A DNA stretch of 64,000 nt from DASTFY01 sp963813375. GTDB taxonomy: Bacteria; Actinomycetota; Acidimicrobiia; Acidimicrobiales; Ilumatobacteraceae. The first letter of the stretch is position 1; each line of letters opens with the position of its first letter. Shown here piece by piece: positions 28,330 to 38,263 of this stretch. The stretch lies in NCBI GenBank assembly GCA_963813375.1, contig CAWEYT010000010.1, positions 441,949-505,948 of the forward strand. Reading direction: 5' to 3'. Made by a program: the position numbers and the translations under genes. Under the pieces are notes generated by a model that was not told the DNA's origin, did not search any database, and saw nothing but the letters and a program-made list of their open reading frames with translations.

Positions 28330-29512
28330 TCATCGCCATGCCCTGACCACCGCCGACGCACATCGACTCGAGGCCGATGTGCTTGTCCTCGCTCTGGAGG
28401 CCGTTGATGAGCGTGGCCATGATGCGGGCGCCGGTCATCCCGAACGGGTGGCCGAGGGCGATGGCACCACCGTGCACGTTGAGCTTGTCCCAACCGATGT
28501 CGAGATGGCGAGCGGACGGCACCACCTGTGCCGCAAACGCCTCGTTGATCTCCACGAGATCGATGTCACCGATCTTCATCCCGGCGCGGGCGAGCGCCTG
28601 CCGGCACGCCGCGATCGGCCCGAGGCCCATGATCTCCGGGTTCAGGCCGGTGACGCCCGACGAGATGATGCGGGCGAGTGGCGCGATGCCGAGTTCCCGG
28701 GCCTTGGTGTCGCTCATGACGACGACAGCGGCCGCCCCGTCGTTGAGGGGGCAGGCGTTGCCGGCGGTGATCTCACCGTCGGGCCGGAAGACCGGCTTCA
28801 GCTCGGCCAGCTTCTCGACGGTGGTGCCCGCACGGGGGCCGTCGTCGGTGGACACGACCGAGCCGTCCGGCAGCGTCACCGGCACGATCTCCCGCTCGAA
28901 GAAGCCGTTCTCCACGCTGGCCACCGCCCGCTGCTGCGACAGCGCGGCGAACTCGTCCATCTCCCGCCGGCTCACGCCCTCGAGCTCGCGCACGTTCTCG
29001 GCCGTCTGCCCCATGGCGATGTAGATGTCCGGGAGCCCTTCCGGTGGCGCCCATGACGGCTGGCCTCCCTCGGCCCGACGCCTCGTCCGCTCGCCCGACG
29101 GCGCGAACACCGGGTTCGGCGCCGTGTCGGACGCGCCGGCGCCGTAGCGGGACACGCACTCCACCCCGGCGGCGATGAAGGCGTCGCCCTCACCCGCCTT
29201 GATGGCGTGGGCGGCCATCCGGATGGTCTGCAGGCTCGACGAGCAGTAGCGGTTGACGGTGACGCCTGGGACGTCGTCGAGCCCGGCCAGCACGGCCACG
29301 ACCCGGGCGACGTTGAAGCCCTGCTCCCCCGCGGGCTGGCCACAGCCCATGAGCAGGTCGTCGATCTGGTCCCGCGGCAGCTCGGGTACCTGGTCCAGCA
29401 CCGCCGTGACCATCTGCGTGGCGAGGTTGTCGGGCCGCACGTCGACGAGCGAGCCCTTCATGGCCCGGCCGATGGGGCTGCGGGCAGTGGCGACGATGAC
29501 GGCTTCGGGCAT
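28310..29512 (-). CDS. Acetyl-CoA acetyltransferase (thiolase)
   Basis: 400 residues from ATG 29512, which follows GGAGG at 6 nt. The catalytic Cys is in VNRYCSSSLQTIRMA (about residue 87), the His in GGAIALGHPFGMTGAR and the second Cys in ESMCVGGGQGMAM. It either splits 3-ketoacyl-CoA in beta-oxidation or joins two acetyl-CoA; the sequence does not decide. It lies 29 bp downstream of the GGDEF/EAL gene on the same strand, but with its own ribosome site. Confidence 0.94.
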   Translation of the reverse strand: MPEAVIVATARSPIGRAMKGSLVDVRPDNLATQMVTAVLDQVPELPRDQIDDLLMGCGQPAGEQGFNVARVVAVLAGLDDVPGVTVNRYCSSSLQTIRMAAHAIKAGEGDAFIAAGVECVSRYGAGASDTAPNPVFAPSGERTRRRAEGGQPSWAPPEGLPDIYIAMGQTAENVRELEGVSRREMDEFAALSQQRAVASVENGFFEREIVPVTLPDGSVVSTDDGPRAGTTVEKLAELKPVFRPDGEITAGNACPLNDGAAAVVVMSDTKARELGIAPLARIISSGVTGLNPEIMGLGPIAACRQALARAGMKIGDIDLVEINEAFAAQVVPSARHLDIGWDKLNVHGGAIALGHPFGMTGARIMATLINGLQSEDKHIGLESMCVGGGQGMAMIIERLR

Positions 29513-29541
29513 GACGATCCTCCGACGTGCGACAGGCAGTG

Positions 29542-32500
29542 CTACGGGACGCCGACAGTCTTGGCGATCAGCCCCGCTTCGAGCCAGACCGGCAGGGCCA
29601 GGTCCACCTCCGGCGCGGTCTGCGGCGGACCGATCAGCATCCCCTGGACGTGGTCGCAACCCAGCTCCCGCAGGCGGACGAGCTGGTTGACCCGCTCGAC
29701 GCCCTCGGCGGTGACGAGGAGGTTGAGCGAGTGCCCGAGGTGGGTGACGGCCGAGACGATGGTCTCGTCGTCGCTCCCCTCCGGCAGGCCCCGCACGAAG
29801 CTGCGGTCGATCTTGATGGCCTCCACGGGAAAGCGCTGCAGGTAGTTCAGCGACGAATAGCCGGTGCCGAAGTCGTCGATGGCGAAGCGGACCCCGAGCC
29901 CACGCAGTGCGTACAGGACATCGCTGGACCGGTCGACGTCGATCACCAACGCGCTCTCGGTGATCTCGAACCAGACGCAGCTCGGATCGAGCCCGGAGCG
30001 GGCCAGGGCGTCGCTCACCTGTTGGATGAGCTCCGGTCCACCGAGCTGGCGAGCCGAGAGGTTGATGGAGACCGTCAGCGCGGTCGGCGACGTGACCGAG
30101 ACGGAGCTTCCACGCCGCGAGCTGCTGCATGGCCCGGTCCATCACGAGCTCTCCGATGGCGACGATGAGCCCGGTGTCCTCAGCCAGCTCGATGAAGTCG
30201 GAGGGCGAGACGGTGCCCTTCTCGGGATGGTCCCACCGTACGAGCGCCTCGAAGCCGGCCAGCCGCCCCGTGCGGAGCTCCACGATCGGCTGGTAGAGCA
30301 GCGCGAACTCGTCGCGCTCGATGGCCCGGTGGAGATCGTTGCCGAGGTGGTGCAATCGGACCACGGAGTCACGATGAGCCGGTTCGAAGTACTCCACCCG
30401 GTTCCGGCCCCGGTCCTTGGCCTGGTACATCGCGGCGTCGGCGTCCCGCATGAGGCTCTCGGCCGTGACCCAGGCCCGGTCGGCCTTGGCCACGCCGACG
30501 CTGGCAGTCACGAACGTCTCCCCGTCGAGCAGCGACATCGGCTCGGCGACCACGTCGGCCAGCTGGTCGGCCAGCGCGTCGATGCGCCCTCCACTGTCCG
30601 GGTCGAACAGGAAGACGACGAACTCGTCGCCGCCGAAGCGGGCCACCGTGGTGTCGTCGCCGGCGGCGATCCGGATCCGCTCACCCACGGCCTTCACGAC
30701 ACGGTCGCCGGCGGCGTGGCCGAGGCTGTCGTTGATCAGCTTGAACCGGTCGACGTCGAGGAAGATGAGGCCGAGCGTCTCCCCCGCCGAGCGCCTGATG
30801 AGCGCCGACGCCAGCCGTTCCATGAACGCCGTCCGGTTGAGCAGCCCGGTCAGCTCGTCGTGGTGGGCCGAGTAGGCCAGGCGCTCGGCGATGGCGTTCT
30901 CGCGCGTGACGTCCTGCACCTGGCCGATCAGGTAGCGCCGGCCGTCGGGTTGCTCGATGACCGAGATGCTGGTGTCGCCCACCAGCACCGTGCCGCTGGC
31001 GTGCTCGTAGTGGAAACGGTGGCGGCGGGTCGTCTCCGCCGGCGCGTCGGCCAGCATGCCGAGGAACTCCTCGTGCGCGCGCAGCTCGCTCGGCGGACCG
31101 AGCTCGCTGAGGTGGCGCTTCTCGAGGCGGTCCCTGGGGAGCCCGAGCATGGAGCCAAACGCGGCGTTGACCTGGATGAGGTGACCGTCCGTGCTGGCCA
31201 GGAGCATCCCGATGGGGGCCTCCTCGAACGCGACCCGGAACCGCTGCTCGGCCTCCCGCAGCAACGCCTCCTGGCGAAGGCGGACCGTGAGGTCCCGCAC
31301 CGAGATGACGAGACCACTCATCGCCGTCTCCTCGATGTAGCTCCCGGCGTCGGCCTCCACCGGCGCGTACGTGCCGTCGGTCTTGAGCACCCGGAACAGG
31401 AGCGGGCTCCCGATCCCGCCCCCCACGGCGGCGGCGAACGCGTTGCGGACGCCGGGGAGGTCCTCGGGGTGGACGAACTCGAACACCGACCGGCCGACGA
31501 GTTGCGCCGGTCGCCACCCGAGCAGGTCGGTGATGCGGGCGCTGATGCTGCGGATGGTCCCGTCGGCCCCCGCCACCGCCACCCCCTCGGCCAGCTCGTC
31601 GAGCACCAGGCGGAAGCGCCGTTCGCTCTCCGCCAGCGTTCGCAGGTTGGTCCGCAGCGACTGGGTGAGGCGGGCGTTCTCCACGAAGATGGCGACGTGG
31701 TTGCCACTGGCCAGGATGCCGGTGATGACCAGGAGGGCGGCCTCCAGCGTGCTCAGGCTGCTGCCGCCCCACACGAGCTGGTAGAAGCCGATGAGGTAGG
31801 CGATGAGCACCGGCGTGTAGACGACCATCGAGCGCACGAGCGGGCGGACGGTGCGCATCCGTACGGTGGCCGGTCGGGCGTGGAGGGCGGCGAGCGCGAA
31901 GAACAGCGCCGACCCCAGCCACGGCAGCAGGAAGAAGCGCTGGGAGATGACGGGCTCGGTCCAGTAGTCGACTCCGAAGAGCACGTCTCCCACCAGCAGG
32001 AGGAAGAACGACAGCGTCATGAGCAGCCGGGGCGTCGTACGGCTCTCCACCAGCACCAGCGCGCAGACGGTGACGGCGACCAGGTCGATGAGGCCGATGG
32101 TCAGGACCAGCACCAAGTTGCCGCGGACGACGTCGCTGCTGCGCTGGATGACGCTGACGGCCAGCGTGTATCCCATGAACAGCACGGCCGGCGAGACGGT
32201 GCAGGCCTCCGCCAAGACGCGGAAGCGGCCCACCCAGCGGACCGTCGGCAGCCCGACCACGAGCAGGGCCATGATCAGCAGGGGGCCGATGATCAGGAAG
32301 GCGTACTGGGCGGTGCTGGGGAATCCCGCCGTCCGGCCGTCGCCCAGGTCGTCGACGATGCCGTCGATCATCGTGAGCGTCCACACGGCGGCCACGGCGC
32401 CGAGGAAGCGCCACTGCGGCTGCTTCAGGCGGGCGGCGGCCCGGTAGCACCACACCACCCCGAGGCCCATCAGGGCCACCCGGGCCCCGTCGAGGGCCAG

Positions 32501-32665
32501 CTCCTCGCCGGTGGACAGGTCAGGGCGGGCCAGCACGTAGAGGGCGGTGGCCGCGTAGACGGCGAGCGCGATCCAGGTGAAGGCGGCCCGCCGTTGCCGG
32601 CGTCGCCGGTCGACCGGGCCGGGGATCGTCACCGCGGCCACCGTCACCGGGCCCGCCTCCCGCAC
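29542..32665 (-). pseudogene. Membrane PAS-PAS-GGDEF-EAL cyclic-di-GMP protein, one frameshift
   Basis: Starts MREAGPVTVAAVTIPG at 32665. About eight membrane helices fill residues 25-310. PAS domains follow at about 350-460 and 480-590, then a GGDEF domain with intact RFGGDEFVVF, then an EAL domain (FEALVRW). The frame breaks near 30105. The rest of the EAL domain continues in another frame with EITES, IDDFGTGYSS, IKIDRSFVRG and VTAEGVE, so all catalytic EAL blocks exist but are not readable in one frame. If the indel is real, only the cyclase half would be made. No RxxD inhibitory site precedes GGDEF. It likely turns an envelope signal into c-di-GMP synthesis or breakdown. Confidence 0.85.
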
Positions 32666-32680
32666 GCCGTCACGAGGCGG

Positions 32681-32782
32681 CTACCCCGTGTCCACGACGA
32701 CGAACAGCTCGGCGGCCCGTCCCCCGCCGAAGCCGTGCTGGTTGATCACCAGCACCCGCACGATCTGGCTCTCGTCGATCAC
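32681..32782 (-). CDS. 33-residue ORF resembling a beta-ketoacyl synthase tail
   Basis: GTG 32782 to TAG 32681. The peptide (VLVINQHGFGGGRAAELFVVVD) recalls the C-terminal N-S-F-G-F-G-G-x-N block of KAS enzymes. It may be a gene remnant or a chance ORF. It ends 16 bp before the GGDEF/EAL start. Confidence 0.2.
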   Translation of the reverse strand: MIDESQIVRVLVINQHGFGGGRAAELFVVVDTG

Positions 32783-32870
32783 TGCGGCAAGGCTACCCCG
32801 GCCTCTCTGTCACGACCTGGCCTCTCGGGGCCCGGCCTCCCCGACGCGGCCCGGCGTACGATGCGCGGCC

Positions 32871-34130
32871 ATGGCTGGCCCCATCGACGTGGATGACGTC
32901 CCCCTCGACCAGATCGACCTCTCCGATCCCGAGCTCTGGCTCGCGCCCCGGTCGTGGCGGGAGGGCACCTTCGCCACCCTGCGCCGCGAGTCGCCGATCC
33001 ACTTCTTCGAGGAGGCCGAGTTCCCCCCGTTCCCGAAGGGGCCGGGCTACTACGCCATCACCCGCTTCGACGACGTCTGGCACGTCAGCCGCAACCCGCA
33101 GCTGTTCTGCTCCGGCAAGGGCTCCAACATCCCCGACCTGCCCATCGAGATCGCCGAGTTCTTCGGCTCGATGATCAACATGGACGATCCCCGCCACCTC
33201 CGGCTGCGCTCGATCGTCGGCAAGGGGTTCACGCCGAAGATGGTCAGCCAGATCGAGGAGTACGTGCGCCAGAAGGCGGAGGGGATCGTCGACAACCTGC
33301 TGGAGAGGTACCCGGACGGCGCCTGCGACTTCGTCGAGGAGGTCGCCGCTCCCCTGCCGCTGCAGATCATCTGCGAGATGATGGGCATCCCCGACGAGGA
33401 CGAGAAGCAGATCTTCGCCTGGACCAACACCATCCTCGGGGCCGGCGACCCGGACTACGGCGGCGAGTTCGACGCGCTGCTCAACCACAGCATGGCCATG
33501 AACGCCTACGCCATGGAGCTCGGCAACGACCGGCTGGCCAACCCCAAGGAAGACCTGACCACCGCGCTCATGCACGCGGAGGTCGACGGCGAGCGGCTCA
33601 CCAGCGCCGAGTTCGGGTCGTTCTTCATCCTGCTCGTCGTGGCCGGCAACGAGACCACCCGTAACGCGATGAGCCACGGCATCAAGGCGCTGACGGACTT
33701 CCCCGATCAGAGGGAGATCTGGTGGGACGACTTCGGCGGGGTGGCCCGTACCGCGGCCGAGGAGATCGTGCGCTGGGCCTCTCCGGTCATCCACTTCCGT
33801 CGCACGGCCACGGCTGACACGGAGATCGCCGGGCACCCGATCGCCGAGGGCGACAAGGTCGTGCTCTGGTACAACTCGGCCAACCGGGACGAGGCGAAGT
33901 TCGCCGACCCGTACGTGTTCGACGTCCGGCGCGACCCGAACCCGCAGGTCGGCTACGGCGCCGGCGGGCCCCACTTCTGCCTCGGCGCCAACCTGGCCCG
34001 GCGGGAGATCACGGTCATGTTCGACGAGATCCGCCGCCGCCTGCCCGAGCTGCGGGTCACCGGCGAACCCGCGTACCTGCAGAGCAACTTCATCAACGGC
34101 ATCAAGCGCATGCCCTGCGCCTGGAAGTAG
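32871..34130 (+). CDS. Cytochrome P450
   Basis: 419 residues, soluble bacterial type. The oxygen-binding I-helix is LLVVAGNETTRNAMSHG, the K-helix ExxR is in EEIVRWASPV, and the haem-ligand loop is GYGAGGPHFCLGANLARRE with Cys near residue 366. The N-terminal block LSDPELWLAPRSWREGTFATLRRESPIHFF resembles CYP124/125/142-like enzymes that hydroxylate sterol side chains or fatty acids; this is inference from sequence look. It needs ferredoxin partners not found nearby. ATG 32871. Confidence 0.93.
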   Translation: MAGPIDVDDVPLDQIDLSDPELWLAPRSWREGTFATLRRESPIHFFEEAEFPPFPKGPGYYAITRFDDVWHVSRNPQLFCSGKGSNIPDLPIEIAEFFGSMINMDDPRHLRLRSIVGKGFTPKMVSQIEEYVRQKAEGIVDNLLERYPDGACDFVEEVAAPLPLQIICEMMGIPDEDEKQIFAWTNTILGAGDPDYGGEFDALLNHSMAMNAYAMELGNDRLANPKEDLTTALMHAEVDGERLTSAEFGSFFILLVVAGNETTRNAMSHGIKALTDFPDQREIWWDDFGGVARTAAEEIVRWASPVIHFRRTATADTEIAGHPIAEGDKVVLWYNSANRDEAKFADPYVFDVRRDPNPQVGYGAGGPHFCLGANLARREITVMFDEIRRRLPELRVTGEPAYLQSNFINGIKRMPCAWK

Positions 34131-34159
34131 CTCCGTGACATGGAGCTCGCTCCGCTCGC

Positions 34160-34793
34160 TCAGCGGGCGTCGCCCGCCGGCTCCTCGTGGGCCAGCTCGC
34201 CACTGCGGTAGTGACGGCGACACAGGAGCTCGTAGCGGACGGTGTCGCCGAACAGCGGGGCGTCCGGTTCGTCCGTGTCACCCACCACGACGACATCGCC
34301 CTCGTAGACCACGCTGACCGTTGACCAGCCGGGCGTTGTGCGTGGCGCGCGCCCCGCACCAGCACCGGGCCTCGACCTGGAGGGGCACGCGCTCGTCGGC
34401 CACCTCCAGCAGGCGCTTGGTCCCGTCGAACAGCAGGCCCCGGAAGTCGGTGATGAGGCCAAAGGCGTACACGTCGGCGCCGAGCTCGTCGACCACCCGG
34501 GCCAGCTGGTCGCACTGCGCGGGGGCGTAGAACTGGGCTTCGTCGCACACGAGGTAGTCGAGGGGCCCTCGCGCGGTGGCGAGGGCGAAGAGATCGACGT
34601 CGTCGCCGACCTCGACGGCAGGAGCGGCGACCCCGAGCCGGCTCGTGACCTGGGTGCCGTCGCGATCGAGGCGGGTCAGCAGGAGGCCTCGCAGGCCCCG
34701 GCTGGCCAGGTTGTGGTGGATCTGGAGGGCGACGGTGCTCTTGCCCGAGCCCATGGTGCCGAAGGAGAAGCGGAGCTGCGCCACGGGGGCCAC
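34160..34793 (-). pseudogene. tdk: Thymidine kinase (type II), one frameshift
   Basis: ATG at 34793. Walker A is GTMGSGKSTVAL, the Walker B-like block is DYLVCDEAQFY and the lasso/zinc region is CWCGARATHNARLVNG. Near 34315 the frame shifts. The family end (VVYEGDVVVVGDTDEP, then YELLCRRHY with the last zinc ligands) continues in another frame to 34160. Its 211-codon reach matches the family. It phosphorylates thymidine in salvage. One indel separates the open frame from the complete enzyme. Confidence 0.85.
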
Positions 34794-34848
34794 ACGGTAT
34801 CGGGGCGCCTGTGGCAGGCTGGCTCGAACCCGAGCGGCGGGAGGACTG

Positions 34849-34882
34849 CCTCATGATCGTCATCCCCTCATGATCGTCATCC
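34849..34882 (+). repeat. 17-bp tandem duplication over a start codon, creating a leader ORF
   Basis: Two perfect copies of CCTCATGATCGTCATCC. The first ATG (34853) sits 8 nt after GGGAGG and encodes only MIVIPS before a TGA (34871-34873). That TGA overlaps the ATG (34870) of the next gene as ATGA, so the downstream gene would depend on re-initiation. Confidence 0.7.
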
Positions 34883-35169
34883 AGGGCTACCTCGACATCG
34901 ACCCTGCGGACCGCGATGCCGTCATCCCGCTCATGGTGGCCGTCCATGACGCCAGCGAAGCCGAGGAGGGGTGCTTGACGTACCGCTTCGCCGAGGAGCT
35001 GGGGCGGCCCGGCCGCTTCTGGCTCATCGAGGCCTGGGAGTCGGAGGAGGCGCTGGCGGCGCACTTCAAGACCGAGCACATGGCCACGTTCCGGGCCGGG
35101 CTGGCCGGTGTGAGGGTCACCGGCCGGGACCTGTTCCGGCACGACGTCACCAAGCGGGCACCGCTCTGA
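34870..35169 (+). CDS. Small ABM-domain protein (putative quinol monooxygenase type)
   Basis: 99 residues. It begins IVIQGYLDIDPADRDAVIPLM and contains EEGCLTYRFAEELGRPGRFWLIEAWESEEALAAHFKTEHM, the classic ABM/YgiN single-domain pattern. It may act as a cofactor-free monooxygenase or a heme/quinol-handling protein. Its start lies within the second copy of a 17-bp tandem repeat. It is followed 7 bp later by the hemolysin III gene. Confidence 0.85.
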   Translation: MIVIQGYLDIDPADRDAVIPLMVAVHDASEAEEGCLTYRFAEELGRPGRFWLIEAWESEEALAAHFKTEHMATFRAGLAGVRVTGRDLFRHDVTKRAPL

Positions 35170-35176
35170 GGCGCCC

Positions 35177-35839
35177 GTGAAGCCGCTCACCGCCACGACG
35201 GATCGCTCCGAGCTGCCGTCCTGGCGCGGTTGGATCCACACCGGCGCCTTCCTGCTCTCGATCCCGCTCGGGCTGGCACTGGTGCTGGCCGCCGGACCAG
35301 CGGAAGCGCGTGCGGCGGCGGCGATCTACGTGGTCACCCTGGTGGCCGGGTTCGGCACGTCCGCCGCCTATCACCGGCTGGCCCGCTCGCCGGGCGCGTT
35401 GCGCTGGATGCGGCGGGCCGACCACTCGACCATCTACCTGCTCATCGCCGGCACCTACACCCCCATCTGCCTGCTGGCCCTCCCGGCCGGTTGGGGTCTG
35501 CCCGTCCTGGCCGTCGTCTGGGTCGGCGCCATCATCGGAGCCGTCCTCAAGCTCGTCGCCTTCGATCGCGCCGGGCCCGCCGGCTGGGCGCTCTACCTCG
35601 TCCTCGGGTGGACGGCGCTCATGGCCGCGCCCGCACTGCTCCAACACCTGGGCGCGACCGAGCTGGCCCTCATCCTGGCCGGCGGGGTCATCTACACGGC
35701 CGGGAGCATCGTCCTGGCCGTCGGGCGGCCGAACCCGGCTCCGGCCGTCTTCGGCTACCACGAGGTCTGGCACTCCTGCACCGTGCTGGCGAGCGTCTGC
35801 CACTTCGCGGCGGTCGCGCTCGTGATCGCCGCGGCCTGA
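35177..35839 (+). CDS. Hemolysin III family (PAQR/YqfA-like) membrane protein
   Basis: 220 residues with seven membrane helices. GTG start at 35177, 7 bp after the ABM gene, suggesting an operon. Metal-site residues typical of PAQR proteins are visible: SAAYHRL with a conserved His, MRRADHSTIYLLIAGTYTPI with Asp and His, and the C-terminal GYHEVWHSCTVLASVCHF with two His. The family is linked to membrane homeostasis and ceramidase-like chemistry; haemolysis is only a name. Confidence 0.88.
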   Translation: MKPLTATTDRSELPSWRGWIHTGAFLLSIPLGLALVLAAGPAEARAAAAIYVVTLVAGFGTSAAYHRLARSPGALRWMRRADHSTIYLLIAGTYTPICLLALPAGWGLPVLAVVWVGAIIGAVLKLVAFDRAGPAGWALYLVLGWTALMAAPALLQHLGATELALILAGGVIYTAGSIVLAVGRPNPAPAVFGYHEVWHSCTVLASVCHFAAVALVIAAA

Positions 35840-35848
35840 ACCCGTCTT

Positions 35849-37369
35849 TCAACCCAGGAGCGCCTGGACGTCCTCGATCCGATCAGCCTCGGCGGCCCGC
35901 TTGTCCTCCCGGTACCGGCGCACCCGGGCGAAGCGCAGCGCCACCCCACCCGGGTAGCGGGTGGACGCCTGGACGCCGTCGAGCGCGATCTCCACCACGA
36001 GCTCCGGTCGGACGTGCACGACGTGGCCCTCGGTCCCGATGGCCAGACCCTGGAGGCGCTCGGTCTGCCAGCGCAGCAGGTCGTCCGTGAGGCCTTTGAA
36101 GGTCTTGCCCACCATCACGAAGCCCCCGTCGGACCCGCGGGCGCCGAGGTGGAGATTGGAGAGCCAGCCGGTGCGCCGTCCGTGTCCCCACTCGGCGGCC
36201 AGGACGACGAGATCCAGCGTGCGGACCGGCTTCACCTTCCGCCACGACCCGCCCCGCCGGCCCGCCTGGTAGGTCGACTCGAGCGACTTCACCATCACTC
36301 CTTCGTGGCCAGCGGCGACGGCGTCGAGCGCGAACGCCTCTGCGGCGGCTGGATCGGCCGTCTCCAGGGCGGGTAGCCGGAGTGCGGGGGCGATCGTGTC
36401 GAGGACGGCGAGCCGGTCGGCCAGCGGCCGGTCCACGAGGTCCTCGTCGTCGACGAGCAGCACGTCGAAGAAGAAGGCCTGGAGCAGGGCGGCCGCCGGT
36501 ACGCCGTCGGGCCCCTGCCGCTCCCGGCTGAACCGGCTCATGGTGTCCTGGAAGCGCCGTGGCCGGCCACTGTCGTCGAGGCCGATCGACTCACCGTCCA
36601 GCACGACGCGGCGGACGGGGAGCAGCCTGACCGCCTCGGCCACCGACGGCAGCCGTTCGGTGATGTCGTTGAGGTTGCGGGTGAAGATGGCCACGTGGTC
36701 GCCGTCGCGGTGCACCTGGATGCGGGCGCCGTCCAGCTTCCACTCCACCGAGGCCGGGCCGGTCTCGGTCAGGGCCGCCGTCACGTCCGCAGCCGTACCC
36801 GCCAGCATGGGCTGCACGGGCCGGAGGACCTCGAGCCCCACATCCTCGAGGGCGGATCTACCGCCGGACAGGGCGACGACGGCCGTACGACCCAGGTCCC
36901 CGCTGAACATCGCGGCTCGGCGCACCAGATCGATGGGGACGCCCGCCGCCTTCGCGACCGCGTCGGCCATCACACCCTCCAAGGCGCCCTGCCGGAGCTC
37001 TCCGAGGAGCAGCCGGCGGAGGAACTGACCCTCCGGCTCGGTCGCCGCCGCGAACAGGGCCCCCAGCTCCGCCTGTCGTTGGGATACAGAGCCCGGCCCG
37101 GTGATCCCCTCGACGCGCGAGATGGCCCGGTCGACGTCGGCGATCGAGAGCGAGGCCTCGGCGGCCGACGCCGCGGGGAGTCCACGCACAGCCGACCAGC
37201 CCACACCCACCCGGCCCTGGCGGGGCCGCCCCACGAGGAAGCCGACGGCCGCCTCGACCTCCTCGGGGTCGAGGCGACGCAGCAGGTCGACCAGGGCGGC
37301 CACCTTGGCCGTCCGCTTGGTCGTCCCCGCCACCGCGTCCGCGGTGGCGACGAGCGCCACGAACAGCAC
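35849..37369 (-). CDS. ATP-dependent DNA ligase
   Basis: 506 residues. The adenylation motif EWKLDGARIQVHRDG places the nucleophilic Lys near residue 212. Further nucleotidyltransferase blocks are RRVVLDGESIGLDDSGRPR, GHEGVMVKSLESTYQAG and SWRKVKPVRTLDLVV. The N-terminal DNA-binding domain and the C-terminal OB-fold are present, resembling mycobacterial LigB. This is usually an accessory ligase for repair beside an NAD-dependent LigA. Convergent with the hemolysin III gene (9 bp apart). Confidence 0.93.
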   Translation of the reverse strand: MLFVALVATADAVAGTTKRTAKVAALVDLLRRLDPEEVEAAVGFLVGRPRQGRVGVGWSAVRGLPAASAAEASLSIADVDRAISRVEGITGPGSVSQRQAELGALFAAATEPEGQFLRRLLLGELRQGALEGVMADAVAKAAGVPIDLVRRAAMFSGDLGRTAVVALSGGRSALEDVGLEVLRPVQPMLAGTAADVTAALTETGPASVEWKLDGARIQVHRDGDHVAIFTRNLNDITERLPSVAEAVRLLPVRRVVLDGESIGLDDSGRPRRFQDTMSRFSRERQGPDGVPAAALLQAFFFDVLLVDDEDLVDRPLADRLAVLDTIAPALRLPALETADPAAAEAFALDAVAAGHEGVMVKSLESTYQAGRRGGSWRKVKPVRTLDLVVLAAEWGHGRRTGWLSNLHLGARGSDGGFVMVGKTFKGLTDDLLRWQTERLQGLAIGTEGHVVHVRPELVVEIALDGVQASTRYPGGVALRFARVRRYREDKRAAEADRIEDVQALLG

Positions 37370-37436
37370 GTCAGGCGCAGGCCGGCGCGGTCAGCGGGTG
37401 GCCCGGCTCATGTCTTCGGGCTCAACTTCCTCGGGC

Positions 37437-37847
37437 TCACTTCCCTCCGAGGAGCTTGCCGAGATCGAGACCTTTGATCATCCCCATCAGGTCTCCAGGC
37501 GAGGGCATCTTCCCGTCAGGTGTGAGCTTGTTGACGGCGTCCGGGATCATCTTCGACAGGTCCGTCTTCAGTGCCCCGACGCTCTCCCCCGTCTGCTTGG
37601 ACATCTTGGCCAACCGCTCGGAGCCGATGGCCTTCTCCACCTCGTCCGGGTCGAGCGGCTGGTTGTCCCCGGTGCCCACCCAGGAATCCGCCTTGTCCCC
37701 GAGCCCAGCGCCCTTGAACTGGTCGAGCAGCCGGCTGAGCCCCAGGCCGTCGCCCCCCTTGCCGGTCAGCATGGTGGCCAGCTGGGACATGACATCCTTG
37801 CCACCGCCCTTGCCGAGCATCCCCATGATCGAATCGAGCAGACCCAT
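37437..37847 (-). CDS. YidB/DUF937-like protein
   Basis: 136 residues, Gly/Lys/Met-rich: MGLLDSIMGMLGKGGGKDVMSQLA, then WVGTGDNQPLDPDEVEKAIGSERLAKMSKQTG. This is the YidB-family pattern of unknown function. No signal peptide. A GAGAGGG site precedes ATG 37847. Confidence 0.85.
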   Translation of the reverse strand: MGLLDSIMGMLGKGGGKDVMSQLATMLTGKGGDGLGLSRLLDQFKGAGLGDKADSWVGTGDNQPLDPDEVEKAIGSERLAKMSKQTGESVGALKTDLSKMIPDAVNKLTPDGKMPSPGDLMGMIKGLDLGKLLGGK

Positions 37848-37881
37848 GACCCTCTCCTTCGTCGATGGCGCTCGAGCGACG

Positions 37882-38253
37882 CTAGCCGAGCAGTTCGGCC
37901 AGGCCGTCCGGATCGGCCACGGTGACCGTCAGCGCCGAGTGCGGACGGACGCCGAGCACGGGGCCGACCCGACTGGCGAAGTGCACGCACACCCCGGCAC
38001 GGGTGTTGGTCCCGAAGGTCAGCCCGTCGTCGGCGAACGAGAGCCGGGCGCCGGCCGCCGTCCACCAGCGGTAGTCGCCGGTGACGTGCGCGCCGGCGAC
38101 GTTGGCCCGGGCGGTGCGCAGCCGCAGGCGGCCGAAGGTGGCCTCGAACTGTTCCTCGTCGACACGCACCCCGTCCTTCGCCGACCGGACGCCGAACGGC
38201 CACCAGAACACGCGCAGCCGTTCGTCGAACTCGTAGGGGAAGAAGCGCTCCAC
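37882..38253 (-). CDS. Conserved hypothetical protein
   Basis: 123 residues, starting MERFFPYEFDERLRVFWWPFG. It is predicted beta-rich, with a motif GDYRWWTAAGARLSFADDGLTFGTN and a C-terminal VRPHSALTVTVADPDGLAELL. No domain is recognised. It is a soluble, probably cytoplasmic protein that may bind a small ligand or polymer. It lies 10 bp after nrdJ on the same strand, so it is likely co-transcribed. Confidence 0.7.
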   Translation of the reverse strand: MERFFPYEFDERLRVFWWPFGVRSAKDGVRVDEEQFEATFGRLRLRTARANVAGAHVTGDYRWWTAAGARLSFADDGLTFGTNTRAGVCVHFASRVGPVLGVRPHSALTVTVADPDGLAELLG

Positions 38254-38263
38254 GCCGCCGTTG

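Noticed and set aside
29864..32896. Open frame of about 1010 codons on the plus strand
   Set aside because: Antisense to the GGDEF/EAL gene, with no recognisable domain, while the other strand shows clear PAS, GGDEF and EAL motifs.
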